A stretch of DNA of 64,000 nucleotides from Areca catechu (lineage: Eukaryota; Streptophyta; Magnoliopsida; Arecales; Arecaceae): assembly GCA_021397845.1 (NCBI GenBank), contig CM038046.1, positions 59,600,021-59,664,020 on the forward strand, in the 5' to 3' direction. The notes under the pieces are model-generated. The model was not told the origin of the DNA. It did no database searches and was given only the letters and a program-made list of their open reading frames with translations. Shown one piece after another: positions 57,534 to 64,000 of this stretch. The translations under genes were made by a program, and so were the position numbers. Within the stretch, counting starts at the first letter, position 1; every line of letters starts with the position of its first letter.

Positions 57534-57545
57534 GTTCTGATACTA
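57534..57545 (-). promoter_or_regulatory. Primer-binding site of Copia C
   Basis: Minus strand TAGTATCAGAAC, two mismatches to TGGTATCAGAGC; located just inside the LTR edge. Confidence 0.75.
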
Positions 57546-57547
57546 CA

Positions 57548-59743
57548 ATTGGAATTCTACCAGGAACAGTATATTGCAATTGATCAGGCATCAAAAGCTT
57601 GACATAGTAGAAGTAGATATAAAAACTATTTTATATCTAATGATGTAATTTATAAATAATTCTAATTTATTCATAATAAATTTCTAACAAGTTGTAATAT
57701 ATGAGAAAATAATTAGATCTAAAAATAAAATTATTTTGAACATAAAACTTACCGGGATCACTATCTTGGCATGCTCTGAAAGACGAGCCAATCCACTTTT
57801 GAAATTGGGATTCTACCGGAGCCATGCAATCGCTTGGCCTCTACTGGTATCCACACAGAGCTCATGTAATCGAGTCGTAGAGAGCACCGGACTACTAGAT
57901 CCTTGCAGCAGCAAATCAATCACTTTAAAAACTGTGCAGATCCGAATCTAGACCAACTTTTCTTGAACTGGCTTGTATCTTGCAAACTGAGATTTGCAAG
58001 ATGTAGGACCTCTTTCTTTCTTCTTTCTCTTGTAGAATTTTCCTCTAGATCTCACACAAGGAAGGAGAAAACAAATAAAAGGGAGAGGAGAACTTTGCAC
58101 CCTATAAAAGAGATTATCTACTATTGATGCCCAAGAGGAATATTCACACCCAAGAGAAATACTCATGCCAAAAGTAGAAGTCAAAACTCACTTATGGTCG
58201 GCCACCGTCTCTCCTTTTTATAAATAAGATCTCCCAACCCTCCAAGCCAAAAGACCGGTGTTTAATTTCAATTGGTTGAAAATTAAGAGGAGTAAAAGAG
58301 GACTCCTCCTTCCCTCTTTCTCTTCATGCCAAAACACCTTTCGTGCCCTCCTCTATTCATGCCCATCTCCTTTTGTCACACAAAATACTTGGGGCCCACT
58401 TGTTGGCATATGGAGAGACAAGGGGAGACAAGGAGAGAGAGTCCCAGTCCAACTGGACTCTAAGTGATGGTCCAAATTAATTGATTTGATAGTCAAATCG
58501 AAGCCAATTTTAAATCAGATCGAACCATTTCGAAAAGGCTATTGACCCAACTCAATTAGGATCAATTAACCGAGTCTAACTCAATTAAATTAAATCTAAT
58601 TTAATTCAATTAATAATTAATCCATAATTTATTAATTGTAACATTTATAATTAGATCCAAATGTACTACGATTACCAATTTTAGTAACAGTTTGATTTGC
58701 TGATTGGTTACTTAAGCTCCTAATGTATGTGACCCCTCAGGTCCTATCTTATTTGGTAATGAGATATGCCATAATCTCTATTATACATCATCAAAACTCC
58801 TTTTGATGGACAGAAATAATTTCTGCTTAACCCTAATCAGGATCATCGATCCAAGAATGATCCTAATGGGTCTCATAATCCACCAGTGACACCTAGTAGT
58901 ATTTAGTGGCAACCCAGCAGAATAAGATTGGAACCCCTAGGTGTGTTATCATGTGATTCGGTTCCTCTATCAAAAATCCTGACATGATGTTGTTTACGGA
59001 TACTCGTCAAACCCATCAGTCATATGCTTAACTTAATCAACTCAAGTCCAATTGTGATACTAATGAAAATACCTTTTCATTATCACCCTACTATGGCTAT
59101 ATACTTTTGGACTTAGTCATATTAAGCTGCATAAGATTTTTCCTTACTACTAAGGCGATAGTTCCCTACAAGTGAACACCTTACTCCGACAATAAACTTA
59201 CCATAGCCAATGAACACTGCAAGGTCTTGAGTGGATAGGAACCATGTATTTGTGCTATCAAACTACAACAACCTTATTATGAGTAGCTGAGATACTCTAG
59301 GTCAAAGAACTATTCATATAACTACAGCATCAGAAAGTTATTCATGAGTGAGTAGTCATCTGTATAACTTCTTGTACTTGGTCACACTCAGTACCATTGA
59401 TCTCTATCAACTACCTGCACTCTCACTCCAATGTCACCACACTATAGGTCAGAGACTCAGCTATCCAAAAGGGAAGTGATCTGTGCACCAATTTTAATGG
59501 ATCAATCACTGTCCTCGTGATATTCCAACAATTAGGAGCTTTTACGAGTTAATCTATAAAGACACTTGCCTCAGATTCTCAACTCTTGAGAATATGTGAC
59601 ATTGCCCATAACTCCATGGATGATTCATAGACACATCAATATGAATGAAAATAATGTCATTTTATTAATGAGAAAAATTAAGTACAAAGTTCATGTCCTA
59701 AAATTTATAACGTGTCAAGCTAACTTGGCTTTCAGGGCATACA
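57548..59743 (-). repeat. 5' LTR of Copia C
   Basis: On the minus strand begins TGTATGCCCTGAAAGCC (59743) and contains TTAATAAAATGACATTATTT, a very common copia LTR start region. It ends near 57548 by the PBS; the exact inner edge is uncertain by a few bases because the terminal CA is not clear. ORFs at 57736-58467 have no domain. Confidence 0.78.
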
Positions 59744-60660
59744 TCTAATAGCCCTATCCATATCTCATATAGCACTTTGTCAATGGACTTTCTTGGAACA
59801 TTATCAAGAATGTAACAAGTTGACTCTAGAGGATATCCCCAAAAGGAGATTTGTACACTCGTAAACCCCATCATGGATTGAACCATGTTCAACAGGATTC
59901 TATTCCTCCTTGTAAATATCCCATTTAACTAAGGTATCCCTGAAGGAGTCCATTGGGAGAGAATCCCACTCTCCTGTAGATATGTCAGAAATTCACTGGT
60001 AAAGTATTCCCCTTGATTTGATCGAAGAGTTTTAATACTCTTCCCAATTCATTTCTCTACCTCATTATGATATAGTTTGAACATTTCAAATGACTCAGAT
60101 TTATGTCTCATAAGAAAGATAACTATATCTCAATAGATCGTCTATAAATGTAATGAAATAATTATACCAACCCCTGGAACTAGTATTCATAGGTCCACAT
60201 ATATTGCTATGTACCAGACTAAGAATCTCACTAGCCCATTCACCTTTTCCAGTTAAAGGTGACTTGATCATTTTTCCATGAAGGCAAGATTGATAAGTTG
60301 GTAGTGATTCATAAAAACTAACTTCAAATATACCTTCTTTAATCAACCTGTTTATCCTATTCTTGTTAACATGACCTAGCTTATAATGCCAAAGCTACAT
60401 ATCACTGACATCATCTATCCTAGGGAATTTGCATGAAATATATATTATACTAACAGGTTGTGACAATTTACATATGCCATTTCTCATTTGTCCACTCATT
60501 ACAACAATACTATTCAAAATGATACTACAAATATAATTCTTTATTAATAGTTCATAACTATACATGGACAAAAGACCTACAGAGATGACATTTAAAAGAA
60601 AGATGGATAATAGCGACATTTGATTACTGCCATAGGTGGTTAAAAATAATTTCATCAACT
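59744..60660 (-). pseudogene. Copia F: integrase remnant of another Ty1/copia element
   Basis: From 60658 down: SMYSYELLIKNYICS and GQMRNGICKLSQP (GAG-pre-integrase), a stop, then LIKEGIFEVSFYESLPTYQS and CLHGKMIKSPLTGKGE (part of HHCC, 60346-60240; the first Cys of CESC is Ser-flanked and read as YQSC). LVHSNICGPMNTSSRGW has Asn in place of the first catalytic Asp; FITFIDD holds the second. After several stops: NMVQSMMGFTSVQISFWGYP, CYILDNVPRKSIDKVLYEIW (59892-59750), where it meets the Copia C LTR. Copia C was probably inserted here, and the rest of F was lost with the deletion that ends at 45180. No LTR of F is present. Confidence 0.78.
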
Positions 60661-61679
60661 CAAACTATGGTTAGAGTAAGTCGAGATATATCCTCAGGGA
60701 TTAGTTGAGGTTATATTCACTTTCAAGATTATTTTATTAAAGTTTTAATTAGGTTAAAAAGATAAAGGAATGGAAATTTATTTATAATTAAGAACAAAAG
60801 TTAAACTAAGCAAGATATTAACTAGAATATGAAAGATGTCTTGGGTTTCAATTCGGTATTTAGTATTATATTAAGTATTTTTCAATATGTTATTATTAAA
60901 TTATGATTGATCAGCAAGCATAGCTATCTCACTGGATAAGAACTTGGATCAACTCCTATATAGCCATAGGCTATTCAAAGTTTCTAATCATAAATATTAA
61001 GTTTTTTATAATCAGATTCCAAGCATAGCCTTTCTTGCTGAGTACAAATTATATCCTAAGATCATGACTTGTGCCTACATAGTCATAACCTATTCTAAAA
61101 TCTAAATATAGTCTAAACATGAAGAACACTATTTAAAATAATAATAATAAAATTTATTCATGAAAAATAAACTTTTATAATCAAGTACTAATTATATAAA
61201 GAAAAAATATAAAATATAAATATCAAAATCCTCATCTACTCTCTAAAGATGAGAGCACTTTAGCCATGCATGATCTTCCCTTCCTCTCCCTCTATACAAA
61301 GCTCTAAAGAGAATCCATGGGTTGATGCCTCTAGGTAGATGTACAGAAGCCTTTTTATATATGTTAACATAAAAGTGCTTACATTTTTTCGATATAAGAA
61401 GAAAGAGAAAGATCATAGTAATGGCTAAGATTTATTTTTTACAAAATTAATGGTTGGGTGGTAAACCAAATCTCAATTGAAATAGACTTTAGAATCCAGC
61501 TCCAATTAACATTAAATTAACTAAAGCTTCATGGCTATTAGATCAAGATCAAATGCCTAGGAATCATGTGGTCAAAGCTTTATCAAAATTAGATTGGATC
61601 GTAGTCGTTTGATTATTGTTGACCCTTTGGATCAGTTCTTAGATTGATCATGGGTTGCTAGGTTGCATGTATCACAACT
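60661..61679. other. Unassigned AT-rich sequence
   Basis: No coding domain or LTR edges recognised. Two passages repeat loosely ('agcaagcatagctatctcactggataagaac' near 60910 and 'ccaagcatagcctttcttgctgagtac' near 61020; 'tagccataggctattc' near 60962 and 'tagtcataacctattc' near 61080), suggesting an old internal duplication. Confidence 0.4.
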
Positions 61680-63655
61680 TGTCATGCCCCAACCCCAAAA
61701 CTTGGGCCGGATGTGCGACCGACGGCCGTATGCCCATGGGTTCCATCTTCCCTTGGACATACAAGGCCTGTACCAAACCATTCTCAAAATAAATATCTAG
61801 GCAATCACATAAAATTTTTTTTAGGCAAGCAATTAAACCATAAGATTTACACCTAAGCATGTATATTCAAATGTTCATAAAAGTCATATTATTTATATAT
61901 CAAGCATAGAAGTAACAATGTCCACTAGATCCTAAAACCTTACTGATTGAATCCCTGGCCCACATGTTTCTCTGGTCCTAAAAAAAATGTAAGAGAAAAG
62001 AATGAGTTCTCTAAACTCAGTAAGTCATCATAAGTCATAAATATAAATCTACCATGGATCAAGAGCTAATCAATGTATGCAAGTAACCATAAAATAGAAT
62101 CCATTTCAGTTGTGTTTCCATTATTAACCTTCTTTATTATTTTTTTGACAACACACAAACTTTAGGATGGCCATCCATACTCACTCACCTAGTCCCTCAG
62201 ACTATGGCCATAATTAGCCCGTGGCTTGTCCCAAAAGAGACTAGATCCTGTGTCACATACTGCACATCGGTTATGTGCCAGCGATAGCCCCGCTGGAGGC
62301 CCAAAAGGAAAACTAGCTCTGAGTATCACACGAGAAACATGCATCCTAGCATGTGCTAAAATAAGGCAACTAGCTCCTGTGTCACATACCGCTCATCGGT
62401 CATGAGCCAGCGATAGCCCTGTTGGAGGCCCAAAAGAAGACTAGGTCATCGTGTGATCATAGTCGGACTAGAGAGCAACCAAAACCAACTCAACCCATGA
62501 CTCATTACATTTTAGTCTATGTTTAATTTCATATCACATCAAGATATATGTATACAATATAAATATAAATTGTAAAATTCAATAACAAGTCAAATAATAA
62601 GCTCACATCATGTGTGGAAAATTATATCAGTGAGTGATAACTTACTATTCGACCAACTAAGCATTAAACTCGGTTTTCCAAGGGCAATGACGATCCTGTA
62701 TCACAAATTATTTTATTTATTAATTATATAATTAATTCCTATAAAAAGAAATTAAACATAAATTAAATTTCTTGGGACACCCCCAGACAGTTCTTTTCCT
62801 CTCTTTCTCCACCTTCCTTTATTTATTAATTATATTTTCCAAATTATATCTTTACTAGGTCGGCCCATCTAGAAACAGGCCTGGCCTAATAGAGCCTAGC
62901 CCAACCGAGCCCAGCCCAATAGTGTCCATGCAACAGTGCCTAGATGAGCAACTCCTCAAGAAAAACCAAGGAGGATCGATGGCGATCCTCTCGATTGATT
63001 GCCAGGAAGGGTTGCCTGAAGGGATCGATGGTCTCAAAGAACGGCTGCCCGAGCACCAGCCGGAAAGCTCAAAATAAATCCCCCCCACTGTTAACAGAGC
63101 TGGCTCCTCTATCAACAAGGCCAACAAAAACTTCCATGATGAACGCTGGATAGATCGACAGCGATCATCGCCAACATCCGTCGAGAAGACGACTGAAAGA
63201 AAAAGGGAGAACCGGTGGCGATCAATGATCGCCTGGCCATTCCTTAAAATCCCAGAGAAGAAAATAAAGGAATGAGATGGATTCCCCTCTCCTCCCAGTC
63301 GATCACCCCAACACAAACCATGCCCCAAAAGAAAATGAGGAAGGAGGACACACCTGTGAGGTGGGTTTTGGGTTGCAGCGGCCATCGGAGGAGAAAGCGC
63401 TCTGGAGAGGGTTGAGATGAGTGAGGGAAATGTCGGCGTCCACTAAAGGAAAGAAAATCTGGATCGGACTGAAGCACACGAGGTCCCCTTTAAAACCCAA
63501 GGAAGACCCTTATCCCCCCCTCCGGCGGCGTTGACCGGCTTCTCCGAAACCTCCGCCAGAAGATTTGAGTGTTCTATGCCATTTCAAATTTGAACTGAAG
63601 TTGGCAAGGGCCGCCGACTTCAACCTAAAAATGGCCTAATAAAAACTGGGCCTCA
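61680..63655 (-). repeat. 3' LTR of G6
   Basis: 1976 bp. More GC-rich than the rest of the window between about 62850 and 63560. Contains a duplicated block: CTAGATCCTGTGTCACATAC at 62241 and CTAGCTCCTGTGTCACATAC at 62370, about 75 bp each, 129 bp apart, both with CATCGGT..GTGCCAGCGATAGCC. The 176-codon minus ORF (63385-62855) lies wholly in the LTR and has no domain I recognise. Confidence 0.85.
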
Positions 63656-63670
63656 CGTTCTCCCCTCCTA
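63656..63670 (-). promoter_or_regulatory. Polypurine tract of G6
   Basis: Minus strand TAGGAGGGGAGAACG immediately before the LTR start TGAGGCCCAG. Confidence 0.85.
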
Positions 63671-63689
63671 AAAAAACTGTCCTTGAAAT

Positions 63690-64000
63690 TGGCATACCTG
63701 GTTCAAGGAACAGTTAAGGATATTTTTCTTTCATGACTTCTTCTAGCTCCCAAGTGGCTTCTCGTTCTGAATGATTGCTCCATTAGACTTTTACATAAGG
63801 AATGATACGTCGCCTCAGGACTTGTTCCTTTTTATCCACTACCTTCACTGGTTGCTCCTCATAAGACAAATCTTCCTTGAATTGAAGTGGTCCCAATTCA
63901 ACTACATGATTTGGATCAGGTATATATTTCCTCAGCATAGAAACATGGAAAACGTTATGACTCCAGCAAGAGAAGGTGGCAAACCAAGCTGATAAGCCAT
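63690..64000 (-). pseudogene. Integrase C-terminus and chromodomain of G6 (Tekay/Del type), partial
   Basis: From 64000 down: AYQLGLPPSLAGV, then a one-base deletion near 63964, after which the next frame gives HNVFHVSMLRKYIPDPNHVV (the HNVFHVSMLRKY block is a Tekay hallmark). LQFKEDLSYEEQPVKVVDKK and EQVLRRRIIPYVKV follow, then a stop where Gln is usual, and WSNHSEREATWELEEVMKEK, the chromodomain core. The rest of pol lies beyond the edge. Confidence 0.88.

Larger units (their letters stand above)
45180..59743 (-). mobile_element. Copia C: Angela-type Ty1/copia element, 3' end lost, interrupted by G5
   Basis: On the minus strand: 5' LTR (about 57548-59743), PBS (57534-57545), leader, gag, protease, integrase, [G5], rest of integrase, RT and RNase H, ending abruptly at 45180 just after the ADPLTKTLSQ end of pol. 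The 3' LTR and polypurine tract are absent. The LTR start on the minus strand (TGTATGCCCTGAAAGCC) is typical of copia LTRs. Confidence 0.88.
61680..64000 (-). mobile_element. G6: Tekay/Del-like Ty3/gypsy chromovirus, 3' part, continues off the right edge
   Basis: 3' LTR (61680-63655), polypurine tract (minus TAGGAGGGGAGAACG, 63656-63670) and the end of pol (63690-64000). LTR edges TGTCATGCCCC...GGCCTCA. It differs from the G1-G5 family in LTR, integrase and chromodomain. The 5 bases outside the LTR (61675-61679, CAACT) would be the target duplication. Confidence 0.88.

Noticed and set aside
62855..63385. 176-codon minus ORF in GC-rich sequence as a possible gene
   Set aside because: Entirely within the G6 LTR (edges and polypurine tract are clear); composition-driven open frame with no recognisable motif.
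1..64000. CRISPR array, bacterial operon, rRNA or tRNA genes
   Set aside because: No regularly spaced identical repeats with unique spacers, no ribosome-binding sites or operons, and no cloverleaf-forming stretch noticed; the only tRNA signal is the PBS complement of initiator-Met tRNA in the retroelements.

Overview
The window is plant nuclear DNA consisting almost entirely of nested LTR retrotransposons. I found no host protein-coding gene, no rRNA or tRNA gene and no bacterial-type feature. Evidence for a plant: Ty1/copia polyproteins of the SIRE and Angela/BARE types, Ty3/gypsy chromoviruses (integrase followed by a chromodomain), and primer-binding sites (PBS) matching the 3' end of initiator-Met tRNA. 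The sequence is AT-rich by eye. The density of nested, decayed elements suggests a gene-poor (pericentromeric-like) region of a large genome. The species cannot be named from the sequence; a monocot is only a guess. Every element is degenerate, so almost every coding entry is a pseudogene.

Layout (names are local). G1 (1-3483, minus): 5' end of a Ty3 element with gag and 5' LTR, sitting in the 3' LTR of G2. G2 (minus) survives in pieces: 3' LTR 3489-4867, integrase C-terminus/chromodomain 4881-5446, an integrase scrap 6813-6893, gag 23620-25102 and leader to about 25575. It is split by a probable solo LTR (5606-6812) and by Copia A. Copia A (6894-23539, minus, SIRE type; target duplication GCAAT) is itself split by G3 (13130-18445, minus, Ty3; target duplication CTTCT). 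Copia B (25850-35970, minus, Angela type; target duplication GGATC) sits in unassigned sequence. G4 (about 36139-45145, plus, Ty3) is split in its gag by Copia E (38791-44353, plus; target duplication AGCCC). Copia C (45180-59743, minus) is split in its integrase by G5 (47338-54226, plus, Ty3; target duplication ATTGT/AATGT) and lacks its 3' end. Copia F (59744-60660, minus) is an integrase remnant abutting Copia C. About 1 kb of unassigned AT-rich sequence follows. G6 (61680-64000, minus) is the 3' end of a Tekay/Del-like chromovirus.

How the parts relate. The main observation is that three Ty3 copies (G2, G3, G5) share one unusual architecture: LTR, gag, a short scrap of integrase core, integrase C-terminal domain plus chromodomain, LTR. 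None has protease, reverse transcriptase or RNase H between gag and the integrase tail. This looks like a non-autonomous lineage that multiplied in the deleted form and would depend on enzymes from other elements. Other points: a 14-residue tandem repeat in gag, an extra ORF downstream of pol in Copia A, a GAGTCGGCTC-type motif array in the Copia A LTRs that is eroded more in one LTR than the other, a deletion in Copia E that puts an LTR-derived ATG in frame with reverse transcriptase, and a templated-looking junction where Copia C meets G4.
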